Assembly (NCBI RefSeq): GCF_010550675.1 | Contig: NZ_JAAGOA010000006.1 | Span: 298,341-335,331 of the forward strand | From: Phytoactinopolyspora halotolerans | GTDB lineage: Bacteria; Actinomycetota; Actinomycetes; Jiangellales; Jiangellaceae | Length of the DNA: 36,991 nt | Direction: 5' to 3' | Shown here: positions 13,675 to 25,268 of the stretch, piece by piece | Layout: each line of letters opens with the position of its first letter | Position numbering within the stretch: position 1 is the stretch's first letter | The notes under the pieces: generated by a model | The model's database searches: none | What the model was told of the DNA's origin: nothing | What the model saw: the letters and a program-made list of their open reading frames with translations, nothing else | Position numbers and translations under genes: made by a program

Positions 13675-15408
13675 ATGCTGATCCGGCTGCTGCGGACCTA
13701 TCTGCGTCCGTACCGGTCCTGGCTGGCAGGCGTGGTGGCGCTGCAGCTGCTCGGTACGCTGGCCGCGCTGTATCTGCCCAGCCTGAACGCCGACATCATC
13801 GACCACGGCATCGCCCAGGGCGACACCGACTACATCCTGTCCACCGGCGGGTGGATGCTGACGGTCACGGTGGTGCAGGTGGCGAGCATCATCGCGGCGG
13901 TGTACTACGGCGCCCGCGCGGCGATGGCGTTCGGCCGGGACGTGCGCGCCGGCGTCTTCCACCGTGTCGGCGAGTTCTCCGCCCGGGAGCTCGGGCAGTT
14001 CGGCGCGCCGTCGCTGATCACCCGTACCACCAATGACGTCCAGCAGGTGCAGATGCTGGTGATGATGACCTCCACCATGATGGTGATGGCGCCGATCATG
14101 GCGACCGGCGGCGTCATCATGGCGCTGCAGCAGGACGTCGAACTCTCCTGGCTGATGCTGGTGAGCGTGCCCGTGCTCATCACGGGCGTGCTGCTGATCG
14201 CGCGCCGGATGGTGCCGCAGTTCCGGGCGATGCAGGAACGGATCGACACTGTCAATCGGGTACTCCGGGAGCAGATCACCGGGATCCGGGTGGTGCGCGC
14301 GTTCGTCCGCGAGCCGCACGAGACAGAGCGGTTCGCGACGGCCAACGCCGCGTTGACCGACACCGCCCTGCGGGCCGGTCGGCTGATGGCGTTGATGTTC
14401 CCGTTCGTGATGCTGGTACTGAACGCGTCCAGCGTCGCCGTGCTGTGGTTCGGCAGCCTTCGGGTCGACGGCGGAGAGATGCAGGTGGGGGCGTTGACGG
14501 CGTTCCTGCAGTACCTGATGTACATCCTCATGTCGGCGATGATGGCTATGTTCATGGTGATCATGCTGCCGCGTGCCGCGGTGTCGGCGGAGCGGATCTC
14601 CGAGGTGCTGGACACCGCGTCGTCGGTGGTGACGTCCGCGCGGCCGGTCATGGAGCTGCCCGAGCGGGTGGTTCTGGAGCTGGATGGGGCGAGCTTCGCG
14701 TTTCCCGGGGCGGAGGAGCCGGTGTTGCGTGGGGTGAGTCTGCGGGCGGAGCCGGGGCAGACGATTGCGGTGGTGGGTGGTACGGGGGCGGGTAAGACCA
14801 CGCTGGTCAGCCTGATTCCGCGGTTGATCGATGCGACCTCGGGGTCGGTGCGCCTGGGTGGTGTGGATGTGCGGGATGTGGATCCGGTGGTGTTGCGCGA
14901 GCGGATCGGGTTGGTGCCGCAGAAGGCGTATCTGTTCTCCGGGACGGTGGCGAGCAATCTGCGTTATGGGCGGCCGGATGCCACGGATGAGCAGTTGTGG
15001 CAGGCGTTGGAGGTGGCGCAGGCGCGGGGGTTCGTGGCGGCGATGCCGGAGGGGCTGGATGCGCCGATTGCGCAGGGTGGGACGAATGTCTCGGGTGGGC
15101 AGCGGCAGCGGTTGGCGATCGCGCGGGCGTTGGTGCGTCGGGCGGATGTGTATCTGTTCGATGATTCGTTCTCGGCGTTGGATGTGGCGACGGATGCGCG
15201 GTTGCGGGCGGGGTTGGCGGAGTACACGGCGGGCGCGGTGGTGGTGATCGTGGCGCAGCGGGTGTCCACGGTGGTGGGTGCGGATCAGATTCTGGTGCTG
15301 GATGACGGGGCGGTGATGGGGCTGGGTACGCATGAGGAGTTGCTGGCCGGGTGCCCGACCTACGCCGAGATCGTCGAGTCCCAGCTCACGGCTGGGGAGG
15401 CGGCATGA
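13675..15408 (+). CDS. ABC exporter half-transporter, subunit with degenerate ATP site
   Basis: A 577-residue half-transporter: six-helix membrane domain (about 1-320), then a nucleotide-binding domain (about 335-577). Walker A is GGTGAGKTT (Lys374) and the signature is VSGGQRQ. Walker B is VYLFDDS with Asp497 where the catalytic Glu should be, and the switch His is replaced by Gln528 (VAQRVS). Such losses mark the non-hydrolysing partner of heterodimeric exporters. AGGAG lies seven bases before the ATG. Its stop overlaps the start of the second subunit by four bases (ATGA), so they are translationally coupled. Regulated, probably, by the TetR gene upstream. Substrate unknown; likely a drug or lipid-like compound. 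Confidence 0.9.
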   Translation: MLIRLLRTYLRPYRSWLAGVVALQLLGTLAALYLPSLNADIIDHGIAQGDTDYILSTGGWMLTVTVVQVASIIAAVYYGARAAMAFGRDVRAGVFHRVGEFSARELGQFGAPSLITRTTNDVQQVQMLVMMTSTMMVMAPIMATGGVIMALQQDVELSWLMLVSVPVLITGVLLIARRMVPQFRAMQERIDTVNRVLREQITGIRVVRAFVREPHETERFATANAALTDTALRAGRLMALMFPFVMLVLNASSVAVLWFGSLRVDGGEMQVGALTAFLQYLMYILMSAMMAMFMVIMLPRAAVSAERISEVLDTASSVVTSARPVMELPERVVLELDGASFAFPGAEEPVLRGVSLRAEPGQTIAVVGGTGAGKTTLVSLIPRLIDATSGSVRLGGVDVRDVDPVVLRERIGLVPQKAYLFSGTVASNLRYGRPDATDEQLWQALEVAQARGFVAAMPEGLDAPIAQGGTNVSGGQRQRLAIARALVRRADVYLFDDSFSALDVATDARLRAGLAEYTAGAVVVIVAQRVSTVVGADQILVLDDGAVMGLGTHEELLAGCPTYAEIVESQLTAGEAA

Positions 15409-17405
15409 GCACGACGAGGACGGACGCGGCCGGTACCTCGGGCGGGTCGGCACGTGGACCGGTAGCCGGCCGAGGTCCCGGCGGCGGTGGGCCGGGCGGG
15501 TTCGGCGGCATGGGAGCCCCGCCGCAGAAACCGATGAACTTCGGACCGTCGGCGAGGCGCCTTCTCGGCAGGCTGCGTCCGGAGCGGCGCGGCGTGCTCC
15601 TGGTGCTGGTGCTTGGTGTGGTGAGCGTGGCGCTGAACGTGAGCGGGCCACGCATCCTCGGGCACGCCACCGACCTGATCTTCTCCGGCGCGATCGGCCA
15701 CCGTCTGCCGGAGGGGGTATCGAAGCAGGAGGCCATCGAGCAGGCGCGGGCGCGTGGCGACGACACGTTCGCCGACATGCTCGGCGGCATGGATGTCATA
15801 CCGGGGCAGGGGATCGACTTCGATGCACTGCGGTGGGTCCTGCTCGGCGTGCTGGCGCTGTACCTGGGCGCGTCGCTGTTCGCCTGGTTGCAGGCGTACC
15901 TGCTGAACGAGGTCGTGCAGCGCACCATGTACCGGCTGCGCGAGGACGTGGAAACCAAGCTGAACCGGCTGCCGTTGCGGCATTTCGACACCAGCCCGCG
16001 CGGCGATGTGCTCAGCCGGGTCACCAATGACATCGACAACATCTCGCAGAGCATGACGCAGACGATGAGCCAGCTGCTGTCATCGGTGCTGTCGGTCCTG
16101 GGGGTGCTGGTGATGATGGTGATCATCTCGCCGGTGCTGGCCATCATCGCGCTGGTGACGGTCCCGCTGTCGGTCGTGGTGACGGCGCTGATCGCGAAAC
16201 GGTCGCAGAAGCAGTTCGTCGCCCAGTGGTCGCATACGGGTGGATTGAACGCGCAGGTGGAGGAGGCCTACACGGGGCACGCGCTGGTGAAGGTGTTCGG
16301 CCGGCAGCACGAGGTGGAGCAGGCGTTCGCGGAGAAGAACGAGCAGCTGTACGAGGCCGGTTTCAAGGCTCAGTTCATCTCCGGGATGATCCGTCCGATC
16401 ATGATGTTCATCGGCAGCCTGAACTATGTGGCGATCGCGGTGGTGGGCGGGTTGCGGGTGGCGTCGGGGTCGATGAGCCTGGGTGAGGTGCAGGCGTTCA
16501 TCCAGTACTCGCAGCAGTTCACTCAGCCGTTGACGCAGCTGGCGGCGATGGTGAATCTGTTGCAGTCCGGGGTGGCCTCGGCCGAGCGGGTCTTCGAGTT
16601 TCTGGACGCGCAGGAGCAGGAGCCCGATGCTGCGCGGCCGGTGCGGGTGGCCGATGCGCGAGGGCGGGTGGAGTTCGAGGATGTGTGGTTCAGCTACGAC
16701 CCGGATGAGCCGTTGATCGAGGGTCTGTCGTTGGTGGCCGAGCCGGGCACGACGGTGGCGATCGTGGGTCCGACGGGGGCGGGTAAGACCACGCTGGTGA
16801 ATCTGATCATGCGGTTCTATGAGTTGCGGGCCGGGCGGATCCTGCTGGACGGGGTGGACATCACCGAGGTGTCGCGGGCGCAGTTGCGGGCGCGGATCGC
16901 GATGGTGTTGCAGGATTCGTGGCTCTTCGGTGGCACGATCGCGGAGAACATCGCCTACGGCGATCCGGACGCTTCGCAGGAGCAGGTACTGGCGGCGGCG
17001 CGGGCGGCGTATGTGGATCGGTTCGTGCATTCGTTGCCGGATGGGTACGACACGGTGATCGATGAGGAGGGGGACAACCTCAGTGCGGGGGAGAAGCAGC
17101 TGATCACGATCGCGCGGGCGTTTCTGGCCGGGCGGGAGATCTTGATCCTGGACGAGGCGACCAGTTCGGTGGACACCCGGACCGAGGTGTTGGTGCAGCA
17201 GGCCATGGCCGATCTGCGGGCGAGCCGGACCAGTTTCGTGATCGCGCACCGGTTGTCCACCATCCGCGATGCCGACGTGATCGTGGTGATGGAACACGGC
17301 CGCATCGTCGAGCAGGGCTCACACACCGAGCTACTCGCCGCCCACGGCGCTTACCACCGCCTGTACACCAGCCAATTCACCGCACCAGCAGTCGAAGCTC
17401 CGTGA
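15405..17405 (+). CDS. ABC exporter half-transporter, subunit with intact catalytic Glu
   Basis: A 666-residue half-transporter with a Gly/Pro-rich N-terminal extension of about 45 residues, a membrane domain that includes a 45-residue loop (about 85-140, TDLIFSGAIGHRLPEGV) and a nucleotide-binding domain from about 420. Walker A is GPTGAGKTT. Walker B (LILDEATSS, Glu584) and the switch His615 (IAHRLS) are intact, but the signature is LSAGEKQ (559-565) rather than LSGGQ. Paired with the upstream subunit this gives one normal and one degenerate ATP site, as in TM287/288- or LmrCD-type exporters. Starts in the ATGA overlap. A strong hairpin begins over its stop codon. Confidence 0.9.
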   Translation: MSTTRTDAAGTSGGSARGPVAGRGPGGGGPGGFGGMGAPPQKPMNFGPSARRLLGRLRPERRGVLLVLVLGVVSVALNVSGPRILGHATDLIFSGAIGHRLPEGVSKQEAIEQARARGDDTFADMLGGMDVIPGQGIDFDALRWVLLGVLALYLGASLFAWLQAYLLNEVVQRTMYRLREDVETKLNRLPLRHFDTSPRGDVLSRVTNDIDNISQSMTQTMSQLLSSVLSVLGVLVMMVIISPVLAIIALVTVPLSVVVTALIAKRSQKQFVAQWSHTGGLNAQVEEAYTGHALVKVFGRQHEVEQAFAEKNEQLYEAGFKAQFISGMIRPIMMFIGSLNYVAIAVVGGLRVASGSMSLGEVQAFIQYSQQFTQPLTQLAAMVNLLQSGVASAERVFEFLDAQEQEPDAARPVRVADARGRVEFEDVWFSYDPDEPLIEGLSLVAEPGTTVAIVGPTGAGKTTLVNLIMRFYELRAGRILLDGVDITEVSRAQLRARIAMVLQDSWLFGGTIAENIAYGDPDASQEQVLAAARAAYVDRFVHSLPDGYDTVIDEEGDNLSAGEKQLITIARAFLAGREILILDEATSSVDTRTEVLVQQAMADLRASRTSFVIAHRLSTIRDADVIVVMEHGRIVEQGSHTELLAAHGAYHRLYTSQFTAPAVEAP

Positions 17406-17458
17406 TCATCAACCCCGCCGGCCGCACCAAGACCGGCTCAAGGGGTTGATGATCACGG
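17400..17458. terminator. Long inverted repeat after the ABC exporter
   Basis: A 17-bp arm CCGTGATCATCAACCCC (17400-17416) is repeated perfectly in inverse at 17442-17458. Inside the 25-base loop GCCGG and CCGGC can pair further. The arm overlaps the ABC stop codon. It is most likely a factor-independent terminator of the tetR-ABC unit; no T-run follows. Confidence 0.6.
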
Positions 17459-17539
17459 GAGCGGACGTGGGGCGGCGGGGCTGGTCACCAACTGGATCGG
17501 GCGAGTTCACCTGCACGCCTTCGGCGGCTTGATCACGTT

Positions 17540-17573
17540 CCTTACCGTGACGGCACCAGCCGTCACCGTAAGG
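17540..17573 (+). promoter_or_regulatory. Hairpin/operator overlapping the ribosome site of the phosphoesterase gene
   Basis: CCTTACCGTGACGGC, four bases, GCCGTCACCGTAAGG: 15-bp arms with one mismatch. The right arm ends in the AAGG of the AAGGAG ribosome site (17570-17575), eight bases from ATG 17581. It could be a protein-binding palindrome, or an RNA hairpin that hides the ribosome site. Confidence 0.5.
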
Positions 17574-17580
17574 AGCAGCG

Positions 17581-19827
17581 ATGACGACCCATCCGCAGGA
17601 AGCGACCGAACGTTCCTCCCATGCCGTGGTCAGTCGGCGCAGGCTGTTGGCGCTCGCCGGCGCGGGCACGATCGCGGGCATGACCGCGGCGACCGCCATC
17701 GACGCCGGTACGCGCCCCGCGCATGCCGCGACGGCGGTTCCCGGTGAGGACGAGCCTGGGCAGGGACCGACACCGACCTTCGCGGTGGTGACCGATACGC
17801 ACGCGAACGCGGATCAGCCCGCCCGTCTCGACCTGCTGGCACGGGTCTTCGACTCGATCGCCGAACGGGATCCGTCGTTCGTGCTCAACTGCGGCGACGT
17901 CGCGGACTACGGCGGTGAGGCGGCATACGGCGCGTATCTGGAGACGATCCCGGACAGCCTGCAGGACCGGATGCGACACGTACCCGGTAACCATGACGTC
18001 CGCTGGGATGTCAACGCGGCCCAGTTGTACCGCGAACTCTTCGGCCCGGCGCCGTACTCGTTCGACATGTCCGGGCTACACGTGGTCGGGCTGGATCCGA
18101 CGCAGCTGCTGCAGGAGCCGGGGAACTTCGGCCCCGGGCATCTGGACTGGATCGCCCGTGACCTGCGCGATGCGGCCCCGAGCGTGCTGTTCCTGCACTT
18201 TCCGCTCGGCGCCGACCACTATTACCTCAATGATCAGGACGCCTTGTTCGCCACTGTCGCCGATCTGCCGGTCCGGGCGATCTTCGCCGGCCACGTACAC
18301 CGCGAGACCGTCTACCGGTTCAACGGATTCACCCAGGTCACCGGTTCGGCGTCGCGTAACGAAGCGGTCTACTACTGGGTGGAACGGCACGTCGACGACG
18401 GTCACCCGGTGCTGCGCGTGACGTCCGTCCGGGTGGACGCCGCCGGTACGGAGACCGCCGAGGAGATGACCACCATCCCGCTCAGCGGCAACGGAGAGGG
18501 CCGTCTGCTGCGCCCCCGCCGTGTCGTCATCGACCGTTCCGGAGGCCCGGCCGTCACGGTGCGCGTCGACGCCGGCCGGGACGCGACCCCTGCCGGCGTG
18601 CACGCCCAGGTGTACCCGCAGCATGTCTTCGGCGGGCGCAGCGCCGGGTCGTGGATCGACCTGGCGGCCACCGGCAGGAGCCGGTGGTGGTCGGGTGAGG
18701 TCGCCGTCGCGGACCTACCGCCGGGTATGCACCGCATGCAGCTACGCGTCGTCGGCGGCGACGGCGCCACCTACGAGACCACCCAGAGGTTCGAGATCCC
18801 GCGGATCGACAGCACGCCGCACTCCCGGTGGACCGTGGAGCTCGCCGGCAGCATCCAGGGCGCGCTGGCGGAACGAGACGGCGTGGTGCTCGCCGCCAGC
18901 ACCGGAGGCGTGGTCGCCGCGGTGGACGCGGCGCGCGGCCGTACCGAGTGGCAACGGGAGCTGGGGCCGGTGTACCGGGCGGCCGCGTTCACCGACGACG
19001 GGTCGACGGTCTACCTGCCGTCGTCGGACCACCGGCTCTACGCGCTCGACGCGCAGAGCGGCGCGGACCGCTGGAGCCTGGACGTCGGCGATCCCGTGCT
19101 GAGCGCGCCGCAGGTGACCGCGATCGACGGCACCGAGACGGTGATCTTCTCGGCCGGGACTACGCTGCACGCGGTCGCCGCAGCGGACGGCACCCAGATC
19201 TGGGCGGCTGACCTGCGCGGATTCTTCGCCGGGCGGGTCGCTTGTGACGGGGAGCGGGTGTATGCCGGCAGCGGCGACGGCTACGCGCACGCCTTCGACG
19301 CGGGCACCGGGGAGCGGCTGTGGACGTTCAACACGACGACGCGCCAGGACACATATGGCCGGCTGTTGTACGGGCCGTGGGACGACACGGTCGAACTGCT
19401 CCCGGAGGGACTGGTCTTGTTCGCGACGGTGACGACGACGTTCGCCGTTGACCGGGCCAGCGGCGAGGAACGCTGGAGGGTGGCGGCGGGCTGCATGTAT
19501 CCGGCGTCCCGGCTGATTGACGACGGTGCGCTGCTGCTAGCAGACGAATGGGGCGCGTTCCACCTGGTCGATCCGGCAACCGGCGTCGCCGCCTGGCGCA
19601 CTGAACTCGGTGCCCGCACGCTCAACGCGGGGCCCGTCGTCGCCGGCGGGACGGCATGGACGGTCGCCACCACCGGGCTGATGGCCGGCGTCGATCTGGC
19701 GACCGGGGATATGGTGCACCAGCTGCAGGTCGGCCCGGCGAACACTTTCAGCACACCCGTCGTCGTCGATGGGACATTCGTCTTCGGCGACCAGGACGGC
19801 ATGCTGCACGGTATCGACCTCCCCTGA
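17581..19827 (+). CDS. Tat-exported metallophosphoesterase with PQQ-type beta-propeller
   Basis: A 748-residue exported protein. A Tat signal (SRRRLLALAGAGTIAG, cleavage probably after PAHA at about 48) leads into a calcineurin-like phosphoesterase domain (about 65-290). The metal-binding motifs are DTHAN, NCGDVADYGG, GNHD, LHFPLG and GHVH. A beta-sandwich-like middle part (about 300-405) follows. The C-terminal 330 residues are an outer-membrane-type PQQ/PQL beta-propeller with repeated blades such as YALDAQSGADRWSLDVG, HAVAAADGTQIWAADL and HAFDAGTGERLWTFN. The propeller probably binds a partner or ligand and is unlikely to be a quinoprotein dehydrogenase. Substrate unknown; phosphodiesters or phosphomonoesters outside the cell are likely. 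It has its own promoter region with a palindrome over the ribosome site. Confidence 0.85.
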   Translation: MTTHPQEATERSSHAVVSRRRLLALAGAGTIAGMTAATAIDAGTRPAHAATAVPGEDEPGQGPTPTFAVVTDTHANADQPARLDLLARVFDSIAERDPSFVLNCGDVADYGGEAAYGAYLETIPDSLQDRMRHVPGNHDVRWDVNAAQLYRELFGPAPYSFDMSGLHVVGLDPTQLLQEPGNFGPGHLDWIARDLRDAAPSVLFLHFPLGADHYYLNDQDALFATVADLPVRAIFAGHVHRETVYRFNGFTQVTGSASRNEAVYYWVERHVDDGHPVLRVTSVRVDAAGTETAEEMTTIPLSGNGEGRLLRPRRVVIDRSGGPAVTVRVDAGRDATPAGVHAQVYPQHVFGGRSAGSWIDLAATGRSRWWSGEVAVADLPPGMHRMQLRVVGGDGATYETTQRFEIPRIDSTPHSRWTVELAGSIQGALAERDGVVLAASTGGVVAAVDAARGRTEWQRELGPVYRAAAFTDDGSTVYLPSSDHRLYALDAQSGADRWSLDVGDPVLSAPQVTAIDGTETVIFSAGTTLHAVAAADGTQIWAADLRGFFAGRVACDGERVYAGSGDGYAHAFDAGTGERLWTFNTTTRQDTYGRLLYGPWDDTVELLPEGLVLFATVTTTFAVDRASGEERWRVAAGCMYPASRLIDDGALLLADEWGAFHLVDPATGVAAWRTELGARTLNAGPVVAGGTAWTVATTGLMAGVDLATGDMVHQLQVGPANTFSTPVVVDGTFVFGDQDGMLHGIDLP

Positions 19828-19844
19828 GTTCATCACCCGGCTCG

Positions 19845-19914
19845 GCATGGTGCGGCGAATGCGCGTGGGGAGGCGCTTTCCGCGATAATCTGGCGTGCAG
19901 CCGCCGCACCATGC
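19845..19914. repeat. Widely spaced inverted repeat around the ppk2 promoter
   Basis: GCATGGTGCGGC (19845-19856) recurs in inverse at 19903-19914, 46 bases apart. A possible -10 box GATAAT (19884-19889) lies between the arms. It may be two operator half sites or a terminator for the upstream gene. Confidence 0.35.
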
Positions 19915-19961
19915 ACGTGCACTCAGCGCACCACGCCCGGGTGTGGCCGGGAGGTACGACG

Positions 19962-20810
19962 GTGGAGACGATGAACGAGGGCGATTCCGGCGGCATGCCA
20001 CGCGCACCACGAATGAAGAAGAAGCTCTACGAGGCCGAGCTGTTCCGGCTCCAGGGCGAGCTGGTCAAGGTCCAGGAGTGGGTGCGGGCCGAGGGCGCAC
20101 GCGTCGTGGTCGTGTTCGAGGGGCGCGACGCGGCCGGAAAGGGCGGCGTGATCAAGCGGTTCCGGGAGTACCTCAACCCCAGGATCGCACGCGTCGTCGC
20201 ATTGCCCGCGCCGTCGGACCGGCAACGCACCCAGTGGTACTTCCAGCGTTACGTGGAACACCTGCCGGCGGCGGGAGAGATCGTCCTGTTCGACCGCAGT
20301 TGGTACAACCGCGCCGGCGTGGAACGGGTGATGGAGTTCTGCACGCGCGAGGAGTATCTGCGCTTCTACCGGGAGTGCCCGATCTTCGAGCGCCTCCTGG
20401 TCGATGACGGGATCCTGCTGCGCAAGTACTGGTTCTCGGTCAGTGACCAGGAGCAGGAACGGCGCTTCCGGTCCCGGCTGGAGGACCCGATGCGCCGCTG
20501 GAAGCTCTCCCCGATGGACGTGGAATCGATCAACCGCTGGGAGGAGTACTCGCGCGCCAAGGACGACATGATGCTGCACACGGACATCCCGGAGGCGCCA
20601 TGGTACGTCGTGGAAAGCGACGACAAGCGCAGTGCTCGGATCAACATGATCGCGCATTTCCTGTCCACCATCGCGTATACCGAGGTGGAACACGAGCCCA
20701 TCGCGTTACCGCCACGGCCGCCCGCCACCGGCTATGAGCGTCCGCCGCGAGACATGCAGACCCACGTGCCCGACCACGCCGCGAAGCTCAGCGCGGAAGA
20801 TGTGCTCTAA
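19962..20810 (+). CDS. ppk2: Polyphosphate kinase 2 (PPK2 family)
   Basis: A 282-residue P-loop kinase that transfers phosphate between polyphosphate and nucleoside diphosphates. Walker A is FEGRDAAGKGGVIKR, the lid module RQRTQWYFQRYVEHLP follows, and Walker B is FDRSWYNRAGVERVM, then the YRECPIFERLL and PMRRWKLSPMDVES segments. These are class I PPK2 features (one domain, ADP or GDP use). GTG 19962 has GGGAGG seven bases upstream; ATG 19971 is an alternative that would shorten the product by three residues. The last 23 bp overlap, tail to tail, the phosphotransferase gene on the other strand. Role: phosphate and energy storage. No ppk1 or ppx gene is nearby. Confidence 0.92.
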   Translation: METMNEGDSGGMPRAPRMKKKLYEAELFRLQGELVKVQEWVRAEGARVVVVFEGRDAAGKGGVIKRFREYLNPRIARVVALPAPSDRQRTQWYFQRYVEHLPAAGEIVLFDRSWYNRAGVERVMEFCTREEYLRFYRECPIFERLLVDDGILLRKYWFSVSDQEQERRFRSRLEDPMRRWKLSPMDVESINRWEEYSRAKDDMMLHTDIPEAPWYVVESDDKRSARINMIAHFLSTIAYTEVEHEPIALPPRPPATGYERPPRDMQTHVPDHAAKLSAEDVL

Positions 20811-21528
20811 CGAGCGACGCCGCCTCATCCAGGCCGTCCGACTCCGTCGCGTGGATGTTCGGGTCCGCCGCTCGATACGCCACCACTCGATCGAGTAACC
20901 GCCCCGGATCGCCGTCGACCTGGGCCAGGAACGACGTGAGCACATCCAGCGCGGCGGCGGCGAGGGCGCCGAGGTCCAGGCCCGGGATGGGGCCCAGGTT
21001 GCCCGACGCGGCTTGGCCGAGGATGAGCGCGGTGAGCGCCGTATCCAGATCACCCGGGCCATGACGCGCGTTGGTCCAATCGATGAGGACCGGGCCGCGC
21101 CCGGTGAGGAGCACGTTCTGCGGATGCAGATCGAGGTGGACGACGCAGCCGTCGGGATCGATCCGGCCCTGCGGATACGCCATGTCCAACCGGTCGGCGG
21201 CGCCGGGCTGGGGGCGGCTGCCGGTGGGCATCGGCGGTAGGGCGTGCAGTTGTCGGTGCAGGTCCACCAGGATGGCGGCGGCGTCGTCGGCGTCGAGAGT
21301 TCCGCCGAGCAGGACGGTCAGCATGGTCGGACCGTCCAGGCGTTCCAGCTCGAGGTCGGCACCGTCCACTCGGAACACCCGTGGTGCGGGGAAACCGTGC
21401 GCGCGCACGTGCGCCATGACCTCTGCCTCTGCGGCCGGACTGGAACCATCTCGATTGCGCCGGAGCACACGTCCCGGTGCGATCGCGTAGACGTCGGCGT
21501 CGCGCCCGGATGCCAGGAGCGGTGGCAT
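20788..21528 (-). CDS. Aminoglycoside phosphotransferase-like (APH) kinase
   Basis: A 246-residue small-molecule kinase of the APH/choline-kinase fold. N-terminal lobe: MPPLLASGRDADVYAIAPGR with VLRRNRD supplying the ATP-contacting basic residue. Catalytic loop: CVVHLDLHPQNVLLT (Asp and Asn), followed by LIDWTNARHGPGDLD, the DFG-like metal loop. The substrate is unknown; resistance is possible but most chromosomal members phosphorylate other compounds. The ATG at 21528 fits the family start; the -10-like TACGCT sits six bases upstream and there is no ribosome site, so it may be leaderless. Divergent from the beta-galactosidase gene (84 bp between starts), and overlaps the 3' end of ppk2. Confidence 0.8.
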   Translation of the reverse strand: MPPLLASGRDADVYAIAPGRVLRRNRDGSSPAAEAEVMAHVRAHGFPAPRVFRVDGADLELERLDGPTMLTVLLGGTLDADDAAAILVDLHRQLHALPPMPTGSRPQPGAADRLDMAYPQGRIDPDGCVVHLDLHPQNVLLTGRGPVLIDWTNARHGPGDLDTALTALILGQAASGNLGPIPGLDLGALAAAALDVLTSFLAQVDGDPGRLLDRVVAYRAADPNIHATESDGLDEAASLVRAHLPR

Positions 21529-21600
21529 GCGGCTAGCGTATGTGACGACACGTCGCGCGCCGGCGTCGCCCGAGGACGGCCGGTCGCTCCGAGACGATGA

Positions 21601-24882
<3,282 letters not shown>

Positions 24883-24919
24883 GCGCACAGGGCCCCGATC
24901 GTACGGCGAATCATCGTCG

Positions 24920-24965
24920 ATGAAGACGACTTCAGGGTGTTCTGGCGCCCTGAAGTCGTCTTCAT
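24920..24965. terminator. Perfect 18-bp-arm hairpin after lacZ
   Basis: ATGAAGACGACTTCAGGG (24920-24937) and its exact reverse complement (24948-24965) flank a 10-base loop, 38 bp after the lacZ stop. The stem is far stronger than needed for a terminator but has no T-run. Confidence 0.65.
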
Positions 24966-25105
24966 GATCGAGGGTCGGGTATCGAAAGGCGTGCGTCCGC
25001 CGCGGCTTGGCCCCGCCGCGCCTTCGCCCTTCTGCCGCTTCGCCCCTCGGCTGCTCGGCACCTTCGCCGGCGACGTCGGTGTGTGCGTAGGCTGCTTCGC
25101 TCGGG

Positions 25106-25111
25106 TAAGTT
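25106..25111 (+). promoter_or_regulatory. Possible -10 box of the thiamine operon
   Basis: TAAGTT lies 15 bases before the first stem of the riboswitch, the right distance for transcription to start just ahead of the aptamer. No convincing -35 box is seen. Confidence 0.35.
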
Positions 25112-25125
25112 AGGGAATGTACCGA

Positions 25126-25198
25126 TCGGCCGGGGTGCCTGAGGGCTGAGAACACACCCGCCGAACCTGATCCGGGTCATGCCGGCGCAGGGAGCCGA
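25126..25198 (+). promoter_or_regulatory. TPP riboswitch (THI element)
   Basis: The aptamer closes with TCGGC (25126-25130) pairing GCCGA (25194-25198). The conserved GGGGTGCC, GGGCTGAGA and GAACCTGATCCGGGTCATGCC-type segments and the final GCAGGGAG are all present in the right order. It binds thiamine pyrophosphate. It lies 70 bp before thiM. A CTCC in CGCCTCCC could pair with the GGAG of the thiM ribosome site, so control of translation is plausible. Confidence 0.93.
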
Positions 25199-25268
25199 CA
25201 CGGTAGTGCGGATACCCAGCAACATCTCCGCCGCCGACCGCCTCCCACCCCGGCAGGGAAGGAGCGCG

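Noticed and set aside
13267-15651. 794-residue minus-strand frame opposite tetR and the ABC gene
   Set aside because: Arg/His-rich and antisense to clear genes; no motif recognised.
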